A DNA stretch of 64,000 nt from Linum tenue (taxonomy: Eukaryota > Streptophyta > Magnoliopsida > Malpighiales > Linaceae): NCBI GenBank assembly GCA_946122785.1, contig CAMGYJ010000008.1, forward strand, positions 6,287,742 to 6,351,741, written 5' to 3'. Below the pieces are notes generated by a model. The model saw only the letters and a program-made list of their open reading frames with translations, did no database searches and was not told the origin of the DNA. The position numbers and the translations under genes were made by a program. Positions 24,745 to 35,260 of this stretch are shown here, piece after piece (positions within the stretch are counted from its first letter, which is position 1; each line of letters begins with the position of its first letter).

Positions 24745-25344
24745 TTAGTAGCTATCACGAATTAGCCTACCGATTATGATATTCCGCCTTGATTAACTTA
24801 CCTTTGCCTTCTCCGTGCGTCTACTTAATTTTCTGTCTTGTCTTTTGTTTTTCGTTTCCCCATATGAATAATTAAGTGAAGATCTATATGAATTGATTTC
24901 TTAATTGAATGGAATCTGCTCCTCTCTTGAGCAAGTACATGAAGTGAAGACTAGCTATCTGTATTTACATGTGCGTTTGCAATAAAGGAGAAGAAACAAT
25001 CACATGTAACTTTGATGTAAGTTGACAGTAGGGACGAAGAAATGAAGGATCGATATCATAAATGACATGCATCACATGATCCGCAGATGGTGGGATATTA
25101 ATATAGCTGGAGGATTGAATAGTAAGGGAGAGGAAGTAATGGGTTATCTAATATAATATGCTTAATCCATATGCTACAGTGGTTTATAAGTGTGCTTTTG
25201 TATTCGGCATCTTTAATCTAACTAGTTCATGACAAATTAGTAATTTTAGATGGAATTAGTAACCACTAAAAATACACAATTTATATATAGATGAGCTTTT
25301 TTATTCGGCATATTTCGCGCGGTACCCGATCTGATAATACTGAC

Positions 25345-25639
25345 TGTTAGAAAATGAAATTGAAATACGAAAGACTCGGATTTACGTGGTATCCCTGAAA
25401 AGGTTCAGGACTAGTCCACGGGAGAGCCTCAAGACTCTCCTACTACTGATCGATATTACTTGGTGATCGGCTGCTGTACATAAGAGGAATATATATATGG
25501 CCAATACACCCTAGTTCCCTCGGCCATACTTCAAGAGAGGAAGAAAACCCTAGTACACTACGTAAACAAAGGGCCAACAATACAATGTGCACCCGCATGG
25601 GCCTGGACATGTGGCACACATGGGCTGGATCCGCTAACA
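25345..25639 (-). repeat. Copia 3' LTR (left end)
   Basis: Paired with 29884-30178. On the minus strand the upstream purine tract tttgggggaggc abuts it (25640-25651). The polyprotein stop codon lies inside its first bases. Confidence 0.95.
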
Positions 25640-28600
25640 GCCTCCCCCAAATTGATGCTGGGCCCGAAGCATCAATTTGCTACTGAGAAACCAATGCCGA
25701 CTCGTGGTAAAAGTCTTGGTAAGTAAATCCGCCACTTGATCTTCAGTAGGTATATGTCGGAGCTGAATGATGCCCGCACGAACCAAATCCCGAATATAAT
25801 GAACGTGAACCTCAATGTGCTTCGTACGGTTGTGGAGAACCGGATTAACAGCAATCTGAATGGCACTGGTATTATCAACATGGAGAATCATCGGGGACGC
25901 AACAGTGACACCAAGATCACCGAGAAGACGATGTAACCATTCTAACTCCGAACCAACATCAGACATGGCCCGATACTCAGCCTCCGTCAAAGATTTAGAA
26001 ACCCTGTCCTGCTTCTTACAACGCCAGGAAATGAAAGCATCACCAAACTGGACACACCAACCCGTCGTGGAACGACGGGTATCAATGCAGCCTGCATAGT
26101 CAGAATCAGAGTAAGCGCGTAAGCTCAAATCACCAGAGGCAGGAAGAAACAAACCGACATCACGAGTCCCCTGGAGATAACGCAGGATGCGATGCACAGC
26201 AGCAAGATGAGCAGTCCGCGGAGCAGCCATAAACTGGCTAACGACTTGCACAGCGTAGGCTATGTCGGGCCGAGTAGCAACTAGGTAGATTAGACTCCCG
26301 ACCATACTGCGGTAAACACGACCATCTCCTAAAGGTTCACCTGAATCCTTACCCAACTTCAGATTAAGCTCAATAGGAGTGCGGACCGGGATGCAGTCAC
26401 CGAACCGATGATCTTCCAGTAGATCATTAATATACTTATGCTGGCTCAACAGAATGCCGCGATCAGAACGATGAACTTCAATGCCCAGGAAGTAAGAGAG
26501 AGAGCCCAGATCCTTCAGACTGAAAGAGGCACGAAGATTGGCCTTGAGTCGATCAATACCAATGAGATCATCCCCGGTAACAATCATATCGTCGACGTAT
26601 ATCAATAGAACAACACGGCCACGAGACGAAGTCTGGGTGAACAGGGAAGGATCGTTCTGGCTCTGCTGAAAACCAAAACTGAGAATGGTGTGTTGAAACT
26701 TCTCAAACCAAGCCCGAGGGGCCTGTTTCAAGCCATAGAGAGACCGATGAAGTAGACACACCTGATCGGGGGAACCCTTAGGGTAACCAGGAGGAATCTC
26801 CATATACACTACCTCCTTTAAGTCACCGTGGAGGAAAGCATTCTTAATGTCGAGCTGAAAGAGAGGCCAATTGCGAATAGCAGCAACAGCGAGCAAAGTA
26901 CGTACAGTCTGCATTTTCGCCACCGGGGCGAATGTCTCATCAAAATCCACGCCGTACTCCTGAGTGAAACCCTGAGCGACCACTCGGGCCTTATGACGCT
27001 CAAGACTACCATCCGGAAGAAACTTCAGGTTATAAATCCACCGACAACCAACAACCGGAACTTCAGGAGGAGGCCGATCCACTATTGACCATGTATGGTT
27101 TGCATCCAGCGCACCAAACTCGTCGGACATGGCCTTGTCCCAAAGAGGATCACCCTTGGCCTGGGAATAACGAGTGGGGATCCGAATGGAGTCAACTGCA
27201 TGTGCAAGGTAATCACCAAACCTTGCTGGAGGCTGCCCAAAGTTGGCTCGGTGGGATTGACGACGGACAGGTGGAGTCGGCGAAGCAGGAGGTGAGGCCG
27301 GGCCGGACGAGCCAGGGGAGAATGTAGCTGGGCTGGCGGGATCCGACGCAGTGGGAGATGCCGGCTGGTCAGGAGGAAGATCGGGAGGGAGGTCATCATC
27401 ATCCAGGTCGTCACCAAAGGAGGGAGGATGAGTCGAGGAGAACAGTTGAGAAACGGACTCGGACGAGGAAGAGGTATGAAACATCACACCTTCAAAGAAA
27501 ACGACATGGCAAGCTATTCTAACCCGACCAAGAGAGGGATCAAAACTGAGATATCCTTTGTGAATATCACTGTAACCAAGGAAGACACACCGAGCAGTTT
27601 TAGAAGACAATTTATGACGTTCACGACGGGGAAGAAGAACAAAACACAGACAACCAAACACACGAAGGCGTGAGTAAGGCGGATGGGAAGAATGAAGAGC
27701 AAAATACGGACTACGATTTTGAAGAATAGGAGTGATTTGGTAATTAATAAGACGAACAGCAGTAGCGATAGCTTCAGGCCAAAACCGAGTAGGAACAGAG
27801 GAGGCGAGGAGAAGAGCTCGAGTTAACTCAACAGTATGGCGATTTTTTCGTTCAACAACGCCATTCTGTTGCGAGACTCCGGGACAAGATTTTTGGCAAA
27901 GAATCCCGTGAGTTTTATAGTACTCAAGCAACGGAGTCGAGCTAAACTCCCCACCAGGATCTGAACGAAGAATTTTCACATTTTTGCTGAACTGGGTTCG
28001 GATCATAGTTAAAAACTCAACCGCTACATCATACAAATCGGACTTTTGATGAAGAAAATAGACCCAGGTATAACGAGTGGCATGGTCTATAAAAAGAGCA
28101 AAGTATTTGTATCCATTTCGAGATGTAACGGGAGAGGGTCCCCATAAATCAGTATGCACAAGATGGAATGGCTCTGTTATAACCGTGTGGCTGGAAGGAA
28201 AGGAAATACTTTTGGCCTTCGCCTCAACACAACTAGAGCACGGGAGAAACGAGGAACAATTAACCGATTTATTGCCAAGCAACTGCTGTTTGAACATCAA
28301 TTGTAACCGACTCGAGTTTGGGTGACCAAGACGATTATGCCAAAGACTCCAATGACTGTCTAACTGACTCGAAAAAGCACTAAGAGGACACGAAGGGGAA
28401 ACCGAACCAGACACACTAGACACCTGAGAAGATGATGACGACTCACAACCTCGACTCGAGAGCTCCTCCAGAATAAAGGTACGACCTGTTTTACTCCCTC
28501 TTCCGATCTGCCTCCCCGTCGTCAGATCCTGAACAAAGCACCCAGATGGTGCAAACAAAACGGAACAATTATCATCAATCAATTGGCCGACCGAAACAAG

Positions 28601-29884
28601 ATTCGGATGAAGATCAGGAACATGAAGCACATTATTTAAATGCACATTAGGCTGCTGAAGGACACCAAGACCTCTGACTGACATATGTTCTCCATTTGCT
28701 ACTTGTAGCTGCAGGTTATTGACAGGAGTAATACGACAAAGGGACTTGGAGTCACTGGTCATGTGATTGAAACATGCAGAGTCAAGCATCCATGGTTTAG
28801 ATTTACCTGATACTTGGAGAGCAGCAAAGGCCGAATTGATCGCTACGGGAAGGGACTTTTGTAATGCCGAATTGATCAACTTCTCGATGGCTTCGGCGGA
28901 CAAGGAGGATGACCCAGCAGCAGAGTTGGCAGGCTGAACAGCAAAGGAGGAAGGTGCTGCACGAGAGGGGTTGGAGTCGGATCGGCTGGACGTGGCCGAG
29001 TACTGCTGGCGGCGCTGAAGGGTGCGGCACTCGCTGATTATATGACCCGAGCGCTTGCAATAGACGCAAAAATTGCGTTTTTTGCAATGCTTTTGAACAT
29101 GTCCTTTTTCATCACAAAATGCACAGGTCAGCTCAGTGGCAGGTGGTCGGCGATGAAATTGGGGACGATTGGCAGCATACACATGATGATCATCATCATG
29201 TCGAACTTCAGCAGAGAACACAGCTTCACTTGCCCCAGGTCGGAGATCAAACTTCTCTTGTGCACGGAGGCGTGTCTCTTCTTGGATGAGACGTGCTAAG
29301 ACCCCATCAAATTTTAGGTCTTCCCGGTTGATCAAAGCAGAGCGAATGGCCTCATATTCTGGCCTGAGTTTCATCAAAAAACGCAGCAGGCGGGATTTGC
29401 TACGTTCGGCACGGACTTCTTCAGAAACAGCAGCAGATCGAAGGGACGCGAGAAAAAGATCCTCCTCGGTCCAGAGGCGAACTGATGCATTGTAGTAGGC
29501 TGCGACATCCATGTCGCCCTGCTTCAGTGCGGCCAGCTCGGTTTCCAACTCAAACTGACGAGCTGTGTTGGAGGTAGCATACGTAGCGGCAAGATGAGAC
29601 CACATCTCGGATGCGGTCGTAAACAGACGAAGACCCAGCAGTATAGATGGATCGACTGCGCCCAGAATCCAGGATTTGAGCCTGGCGTTATTCATCACCC
29701 AGCGAGACAGCTCCTGCTCAGTAGCAGGGGGAACTTGTGGTTGCGGAAGAGAACCATCAAGGATCGACAGAAGACCCTTGCCTTCAACAAAGATGCGGAA
29801 TTGAAATTCCCACACCGCATAGTTCTTCGGATCAAGACGGATACTGAGGCGATCGGAATCGCCGGACGAAAGCTCTGATACCAT
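25634..29884 (-). CDS. Copia Gag-Pol polyprotein
   Basis: The 1416-residue polyprotein contains a Gag region (about 1-250), two CX2CX4HX4C zinc knuckles near residues 254-295 (CAFCDEKGHVQKHC, CVYCKRSGHIISEC), a protease motif MLDSA, the pre-integrase LWHNRLGHP, integrase catalytic residues in HTDLWGP, SDPGGEF and NGVVERKN, reverse transcriptase with YVDD, and RNase H with YSDSDYAG and TEAEYRAM. The protease has DSA followed by Cys-Phe, where copia elements more often read DSG-Ala. The first Met is formed by the last LTR base plus two bases of the primer-binding site; the next Met is more than 60 residues on, beyond conserved Gag sequence, so this start is likely real. Confidence 0.95.
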   Translation of the reverse strand: MVSELSSGDSDRLSIRLDPKNYAVWEFQFRIFVEGKGLLSILDGSLPQPQVPPATEQELSRWVMNNARLKSWILGAVDPSILLGLRLFTTASEMWSHLAATYATSNTARQFELETELAALKQGDMDVAAYYNASVRLWTEEDLFLASLRSAAVSEEVRAERSKSRLLRFLMKLRPEYEAIRSALINREDLKFDGVLARLIQEETRLRAQEKFDLRPGASEAVFSAEVRHDDDHHVYAANRPQFHRRPPATELTCAFCDEKGHVQKHCKKRNFCVYCKRSGHIISECRTLQRRQQYSATSSRSDSNPSRAAPSSFAVQPANSAAGSSSLSAEAIEKLINSALQKSLPVAINSAFAALQVSGKSKPWMLDSACFNHMTSDSKSLCRITPVNNLQLQVANGEHMSVRGLGVLQQPNVHLNNVLHVPDLHPNLVSVGQLIDDNCSVLFAPSGCFVQDLTTGRQIGRGSKTGRTFILEELSSRGCESSSSSQVSSVSGSVSPSCPLSAFSSQLDSHWSLWHNRLGHPNSSRLQLMFKQQLLGNKSVNCSSFLPCSSCVEAKAKSISFPSSHTVITEPFHLVHTDLWGPSPVTSRNGYKYFALFIDHATRYTWVYFLHQKSDLYDVAVEFLTMIRTQFSKNVKILRSDPGGEFSSTPLLEYYKTHGILCQKSCPGVSQQNGVVERKNRHTVELTRALLLASSVPTRFWPEAIATAVRLINYQITPILQNRSPYFALHSSHPPYSRLRVFGCLCFVLLPRRERHKLSSKTARCVFLGYSDIHKGYLSFDPSLGRVRIACHVVFFEGVMFHTSSSSESVSQLFSSTHPPSFGDDLDDDDLPPDLPPDQPASPTASDPASPATFSPGSSGPASPPASPTPPVRRQSHRANFGQPPARFGDYLAHAVDSIRIPTRYSQAKGDPLWDKAMSDEFGALDANHTWSIVDRPPPEVPVVGCRWIYNLKFLPDGSLERHKARVVAQGFTQEYGVDFDETFAPVAKMQTVRTLLAVAAIRNWPLFQLDIKNAFLHGDLKEVVYMEIPPGYPKGSPDQVCLLHRSLYGLKQAPRAWFEKFQHTILSFGFQQSQNDPSLFTQTSSRGRVVLLIYVDDMIVTGDDLIGIDRLKANLRASFSLKDLGSLSYFLGIEVHRSDRGILLSQHKYINDLLEDHRFGDCIPVRTPIELNLKLGKDSGEPLGDGRVYRSMVGSLIYLVATRPDIAYAVQVVSQFMAAPRTAHLAAVHRILRYLQGTRDVGLFLPASGDLSLRAYSDSDYAGCIDTRRSTTGWCVQFGDAFISWRCKKQDRVSKSLTEAEYRAMSDVGSELEWLHRLLGDLGVTVASPMILHVDNTSAIQIAVNPVLHNRTKHIEVHVHYIRDLVRAGIIQLRHIPTEDQVADLLTKTFTTSRHWFLSSKLMLRAQHQFGGGC
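29872..29883 (-). other. Copia primer-binding site
   Basis: TGGTATCAGAGC on the minus strand, directly after the 5' LTR, is complementary to the 3' end of initiator tRNA-Met, the usual primer of plant copia elements. It overlaps codons 1-4 of the polyprotein. Confidence 0.93.
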
Positions 29885-30178
29885 GTTAGAAAATGAAATT
29901 GAAATACGAAAGACTCGGATTTACGTGGTATCCCTGAAAAGGTTCAGGACTAGTCCACGGGAGAGCCTCAAGACTCTCCTACTACTGATCGATATTACTT
30001 GGTGATCGGCTGCTGTACATAAGAGGAATATATATATGGCCAATACACCCTAGTTCCCTCGGCCATACTTCAAGAGAGGAAGAAAACCCTAGTACACTAC
30101 GTAAACAAAGGGCCAACAATACAATGTGCACCCGCATGGGCCTGGACATGTGGCACACATGGGCTGGATCCGCTAACA
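29884..30178 (-). repeat. Copia 5' LTR (right end)
   Basis: 295 bp, identical by eye to 25345-25639. It carries the element's promoter. A tatatata run near 30030 is a TATA candidate on either strand. Confidence 0.95.
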
Positions 30179-30183
30179 CTGAC

Positions 30184-30832
30184 AATCGTCTTAACAATTC
30201 CAAAGCTAGGGATTATTATTACCCATATCTATAATAATAGCTAGTGGGGAGACAGATGGGTTGTTGGGCAGCTCTTAATTACTAATTAAATAGCAAAGTG
30301 CTATTTATATAAATAAATAGAAGTATGGTTGATGATCATGTGCATATATATTATTTGTTTCTAAAAACCAGCACATTATTTTGACAATCTAATTCGTTTT
30401 AAAATGATTATAAGCAGTGTGATTCAAAAAAAATTATTATAATTTATAACATTTCATTCTAATTATGAACAAGAAGATAGACGAATGAACCTGTACATGA
30501 ATTATGTAAAACTTACATGTATTGTTACCATTTATGAAGTTGGCTAGATATACCATTATTCTGACAAATTGATTTTGAAATATGTTACTATCGACTAATT
30601 GAATAGTGCATAAATATTTATATATGAATTTTAAAATACTTTGTATTAATATTTTCACAAACAAGGGCATGGTCTAATGGTAATACCACATGCCCTTAAT
30701 CATTTATGTAGTACATTAAATCACAAAAATGTTAAAACCTATATCACCCTTACTCAAAAAAAATTAATATTTCCTTTTTATTTTCTTTTACAAACTGACT
30801 TATACGTTATTATAAAATTTCTTTACCATAAG

Positions 30833-30871
<39 letters not shown>

Positions 30872-31767
30872 TCAAGTTCTGGACTATATATAGTATAGGT
30901 GCTAATAATCCACCCACAAGTAGCAACATATCTGAACTTCATAACCTTAATTACCGCTTACCCCTCACCCAACCAACATGGATAGAGAAGCAATAGGAGA
31001 GGAAGCAGAAGTTACATCGATCGGTGATGGTCAATCATTTCATAATCTCAATTAGTATTAATTACTACGCGCTACCATCTTCATCAGATGGATGTTGTGA
31101 TCTGTGTATGAATACTAATTGGGATGATGAAATAATAGACCATGTTCTGGTTCATCTGCGGCAATACTATACTGGCTAGCTAGGGAATCTTTATCTGGTA
31201 GCATCAGCATGTTCTTCATTTCTTGGTTGCAGTTTTACTTCTTCTCAACCTGATTTGCTTAGCTTGTTTCCTATTGATTGATATGCAGGCATCTTCAAAC
31301 TATAGGAGCTAACCGTTTATATATTTCCTGTACGTGGTAATGTTGATTTGAGACGAGTTTCTAAATTCAAGGTGCAGTTCTCTTTTGCATTCGGTTGACC
31401 GATTTGCGGTTTCGAGTTCGATCAAGTGATAAGGGATGAGGTTTGGTCAAAACTAGCTAGCTCTTTTGTGACCTTCTGGCTTTGATGAGTTTTTCTAGTA
31501 GAATTAGAAATGCACATCCCATTTCATCCTAAAAATCAATGATAGCTAGCAGAAACAGGAGCAAGATGTTGCCGCGATCTTGCTTTACTTACTAGTCACT
31601 CCTATGTATATACCACAATGCATCTATTTAATTTTCTTATCGATAATAGTGACGATATTTATTAATTGTACACTGGTGCTACAAATTTGATTTCATAGGA
31701 TAATAAGAAAGAAAGTGATGCAGAATTAATTGGAGCAAGTTCCAGGCAGCTGCTAATTAATTACTAG
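30184..31767. other. Intergenic DNA right of the copia element
   Basis: Mostly AT-rich. A run of about fourteen taa/ata trinucleotides lies at about 30833-30868. At about 30663-30698, aagggcatg and catgccctt form a 9-bp inverted repeat enclosing a short palindromic loop. I recognise no gene. Confidence 0.5.
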
Positions 31768-31840
31768 CTAGGCGCTCCTCAAATTGTAGCCACCGTCGAC
31801 GATGAGGTTCAACCCACTCACAAACTGCGACTCATCGCTG

Positions 31841-34475
31841 GCGAGTGATGCGGAACGAGACTTCGCGCACCGGTGATCTCGAACGATTTAGCGAAAGAAC
31901 TAGAAAACACGATAAAAGAGCTACTTTTCTCTACTAACTACTTATACTTTATTCATCGACTTAATAAAACGAAGAGCAAAGGTACATATTTATAGGACAA
32001 GTCCCACAAACCCCTTTCCCCTTAAGACAAGGAAACCCAAACCCAAAGCAACAAGTAAACGAATACTTCCTAAACAAGATAGGTAATAATAATCCTAGAC
32101 CCAAACTAATACGAATAACCCGAATAATAACCGAATATTCCAACAAATAATAATAATAAAACAATAATAATAATAATAATATCAATGGGCCCGGCCTAAG
32201 ACGCCGTTCCCCATCAATCCTCCCCCCTTTTAAGAACTTCGTCCCCGAAGTTCAGGCGCCATCTCAACCCGGATCGATAAAGAAGAATCGCTCCCATGTG
32301 TTGATGACAACAAAGAGAGTGGATGTCTGTCGATCTCGTTTTCTACGCTTCCAATTACGTTCCGGGACTTGAACGAATCCACCAATCCCAACTCGTTCCA
32401 ACCCTCCACCATGAGTGATGTGATCTCCAGTAACTTGCATAACCTCACTCCCCCACGTCATATGCAACTCCCCGCGCAAGGGAATCCACCAATTTCCTTC
32501 CTCCAAACCATTCCTTCCATGCAATCCTCCACCAAAGCCACGTATGAATGTATGACCCAAGGGCTCCTCCATGTTAATGTGATTCTCATGCAATCCCAAT
32601 GCTTCCCCTACCGAACCACGCATATTCCTTCCCTGTTCTTTCATGTAATTAGCGTACCACTCAGCCCTTTTAATACAATCCATCCTCCTGCGTGAAAGAG
32701 CATCATCATTCGCACACGTACATGGAGTGGGAATCATGATGTCTTCTGCTTCGGAACTCTCACTCCTCCTGCGTGGAATTTTACCATCGGCCGCCTTTCC
32801 TACTCCCCCAACTTTGGACGTTCCCGTAGCGACTTCACAATTCCCCTGCTTTGCCGGTCGAGCCCCGAACAACAAGGCTACGGTTACTACGCCCATCCTC
32901 GGCCTAAGGACCAATTGAATCCGCCTGTCCTTCGAAACAGAAGCAGGCCGGAGCTCTGACCCACGGACGACATTTGGCGGCCCAGTAGTGGGACCGGCTC
33001 TTCGTGATTCCTGCCCTACCACAGCTGCCGACCTGTCATCGTCATGTTCGCTCGCCAAACCTCCCCAGCTGTGCCCGACGGCGATTCCTCCCGGCTTATC
33101 CCCACCGCACTCCGCTTCTTGGTGAGACTCCTCTTCGGCGCTTGTCTTGACGGCTGCAGACGCCACCACAATTGGCCACTTCATAGGTGACATGATCGGG
33201 TTCCTTGCCGGTGGAAATTGATCCCCGCCACAACCTCCATTCGCTGCAGCTTGCGACTCGGGCTCCACCTTGCTCGTCGTTGACCGCAGCAACTCTCCCG
33301 TCACGCTGGGATCAACAGCGGCCTGCGAACCTGTTACCGTCGCCATCTCTTCCGCGAGGGAACTGAGTTCGCTCTCCAACTCCTCCAACTCAACTTGAAG
33401 CCGAGCTTGTCCACGTTGCGGCGTCTCAGGCACATCCTGTAAGCCGTGACCCTCGCCTTGAAGCTGACCAACGAGCGAACCTTGGACCTCCACCGACTCC
33501 TCCGTGTCCCGGTTTCCTTGGCGATAAGAGTCATCAAAGATTCCCACCACCGTTCGTTGATGTTGACGGAGATCTTGTAGTGCTTCTTCTCCACCACGAT
33601 CGGAACGGACCCAACCCTGGTCGACATCTGCGAATTGAGGACGTGCGATTTGAGCATCCTTGGTCGTCCATGTCGCTCCCCAGGCTTGACCCGCGGCCGC
33701 CCAACCCTCTATGTGGTTACGAATTCCACGATTCCACTGATTTCTCCAGTCCAACGCCTCCCATCCCGGCAGGCACGAGGATTGATCCTGAATCACATAC
33801 GGTTGGTACGACCAAGGCGGATGGTGCGAAGCTGCTTCGACAGCTCTAGCCCTGGCGGCTAGGCTCTCCAGGTCTTGACGGACGTGTCCATCAGGATATG
33901 ACCAAGGCGGGTGATGTGACGATGATGAATACCTCGGCAACGGTGGGTGTAGCGGCGTCCAATAGCTAGGGTAGCCATTGACGTGACGAGGAAGGGTTTC
34001 CTCGTAGGTTCGTGCCCAAGGCGTGTAACCCTCTCCTCCTGGACGTTGCGTGAAAATCGGCATTGCGAATTCAGCGCCTAACCAGGCTCTGATACCAATT
34101 GATGCGGAACGAGACTTCGCGCACCGGTGATCTCGAACGATTTAGCGAAAGAACTAGAAAACACGATAAAAGAGCTACTTTTCTCTACTAACTACTTATA
34201 CTTTATTCATCGACTTAATAAAACGAAGAGCAAAGGTACATATTTATAGGACAAGTCCCACAAACCCCTTTCCCCTTAAGACAAGGAAACCCAAACCCAA
34301 AGCAACAAGTAAACGAATACTTCCTAAACAAGATAGGTAATAATAATCCTAGACCCAAACTAATACGAATAACCCGAATAATAACCGAATATTCCAACAA
34401 ATAATAATAATAAAACAATAATAATAATAATAATATCAATGGGCCCGGCCTAAGACGCCGTTCCCCATCAGCGAG
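31841..34475 (-). mobile_element. Non-autonomous LTR retrotransposon inserted in SDR exon
   Basis: The element is 31846-34470 (2625 bp) with 5-bp duplications GCGAG at 31841-31845 and 34471-34475. The 371-bp LTRs (31846-32216 and 34100-34470) begin TGATG, end CATCA and look identical. A primer-binding site TGGTATCAGAGCC (34085-34097, minus strand) and a purine tract aaaaggggggaggat next to the 3' LTR are intact. The internal region has one ORF but no reverse transcriptase, integrase or protease, so mobility needs proteins from another element. Confidence 0.95.
32264..34063 (-). CDS. Unclassified 599-residue ORF of the non-autonomous LTR element
   Basis: A single uninterrupted frame starts 22 nt after the primer-binding site and fills nearly the whole internal domain. 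The N-terminus is rich in Pro, Tyr, Trp and His with a repeated SHHPPWSY motif (about residues 48-55 and again near 80). A Glu/Leu-rich stretch around 220-245 may be coiled coil. The C-terminus has GIGGFVQVPERNWKRRKRDR, basic and possibly nucleic-acid binding. I see no zinc knuckle or known Gag fold. The full-length open frame argues for selection on a protein, possibly a divergent Gag; host-gene capture is the alternative. The same C-terminal motif appears in the element at 45272-48050. Confidence 0.6.
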   Translation of the reverse strand: MPIFTQRPGGEGYTPWARTYEETLPRHVNGYPSYWTPLHPPLPRYSSSSHHPPWSYPDGHVRQDLESLAARARAVEAASHHPPWSYQPYVIQDQSSCLPGWEALDWRNQWNRGIRNHIEGWAAAGQAWGATWTTKDAQIARPQFADVDQGWVRSDRGGEEALQDLRQHQRTVVGIFDDSYRQGNRDTEESVEVQGSLVGQLQGEGHGLQDVPETPQRGQARLQVELEELESELSSLAEEMATVTGSQAAVDPSVTGELLRSTTSKVEPESQAAANGGCGGDQFPPARNPIMSPMKWPIVVASAAVKTSAEEESHQEAECGGDKPGGIAVGHSWGGLASEHDDDRSAAVVGQESRRAGPTTGPPNVVRGSELRPASVSKDRRIQLVLRPRMGVVTVALLFGARPAKQGNCEVATGTSKVGGVGKAADGKIPRRRSESSEAEDIMIPTPCTCANDDALSRRRMDCIKRAEWYANYMKEQGRNMRGSVGEALGLHENHINMEEPLGHTFIRGFGGGLHGRNGLEEGNWWIPLRGELHMTWGSEVMQVTGDHITHGGGLERVGIGGFVQVPERNWKRRKRDRQTSTLFVVINTWERFFFIDPG

Positions 34476-35260
34476 GTAGAGAGCCGCCTCGGCGATGTCC
34501 TTCTCGTCCAGCAGCGGACCTTTCAACGCCGACTTCTGAGCATAGAACTCCTGAACCCCCTTCCGGTCCAACCCGAGCGCCTTCATTGCCATCGGAGTCG
34601 GGACGGCGGCGGGAGAAACCGCGTTGACCCGAATCCCGTACTGCCCCAGCTCCACGCACAGGTTCTTCACCAGCCCCACCTGCCCGTGCTTCGAGGCCGT
34701 GTACGTGTGAGCGAACAGCCCAAACGTGTCCGTCACCACGCTGGCCGTGAACAGAATGGTCCCTGTTTGTCGAAATAATCAGTTAATCTCAATAACTCGC
34801 GAATTGTTAAAAAAAAAGCAGATTCGATAATAATAGACCTTATACCTTTTTTCTCCGGGATCATCACCCTGGCCGCGTGTTTGGCGCACAAAAACCCGCC
34901 CACCACGTTGATGTCCAGCACTCTCCTCAGCTCCTCCGCGTCCACCGTCAAGATCTGGTGCCCGGAGCTGTCCCCCGTGACGCCGGCGTTGCTGTACATG
35001 ATGTCGAGCTTCCCGTGGGCCGAAACGACGGCGTCCACGGCGCTCTCCACGTCGCTCTCCTTGGTGACGTCACAGCTGACGAAGGAGACGGGGTGTTGGG
35101 AGTTGGAGCTCGCTTCTTTAGCGACGGAATCTCCCAGCGAGGATTGGACGTCGGCGATGACGACTTTGGCGCCGTTCTGGGCGAACAGCCTGGCCGTGGC
35201 GGCGCCGATCCCGCTTGCTCCGCCTGTGATCAGTGCCACCTTCCCTGCTAACCTATTCAT

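Larger units (their letters stand above)
18002..27760. repeat. Right copy of the tandem duplication
   Basis: Same content and order as 1-9759. Here the copia element continues uninterrupted past the point where the left copy breaks, so this copy preserves the ancestral arrangement on its right side. Confidence 0.95.
25340..30183 (-). mobile_element. Complete Ty1/copia LTR retrotransposon
   Basis: The element spans 25345-30178, flanked by CTGAC target duplications at 25340-25344 and 30179-30183. Two 295-bp LTRs (TGTTAG..CTAACA) show no difference. A primer-binding site matching the 3' end of initiator tRNA-Met and a purine tract are in place. The internal domain is one uninterrupted frame in the copia order Gag, protease, integrase, reverse transcriptase, RNase H. 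Identical LTRs, an exact target duplication and no stop codons indicate very recent insertion and probable competence to transpose. Confidence 0.97.
31768..35260 (-). pseudogene. Short-chain dehydrogenase (secoisolariciresinol dehydrogenase-like) split by an LTR element
   Basis: Exon 1 (35260-34846) and exon 2 (34762-34471, resuming 31845-31768) encode a classical SDR110C-type NAD(P) oxidoreductase of normal size (about 265 residues). Motifs are TGGASGIG (cofactor), SNAG, and the catalytic YTASK. The last 24 or so residues, including FVSGLNLIVDGGY, are separated from the body by 2.6 kb of transposon inserted between the codons of LYLA and SDES. Reading into the LTR adds about 75 foreign residues before a stop. 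The missing C-terminus contributes to cofactor loop and oligomer packing in the family, so the product is probably inactive. Relatives oxidise lignans, terpenoid alcohols or xanthoxin; the substrate here is unknown. Confidence 0.88.

Noticed and set aside
30663..30698. tRNA-like word tggtctaatggtaa within a 9-bp inverted repeat
   Set aside because: Resembles an A box, but no anticodon arm, B box or cloverleaf can be drawn.
30833..30870. ATA/TAA trinucleotide array as a CRISPR-like or regulatory array
   Set aside because: A simple microsatellite; no spacers.
31846..34470. Treating the 599-residue frame as a host gene with the LTRs as chance repeats
   Set aside because: Target duplications, primer-binding site, purine tract and clean interruption of the SDR exon show it is the body of a transposon.
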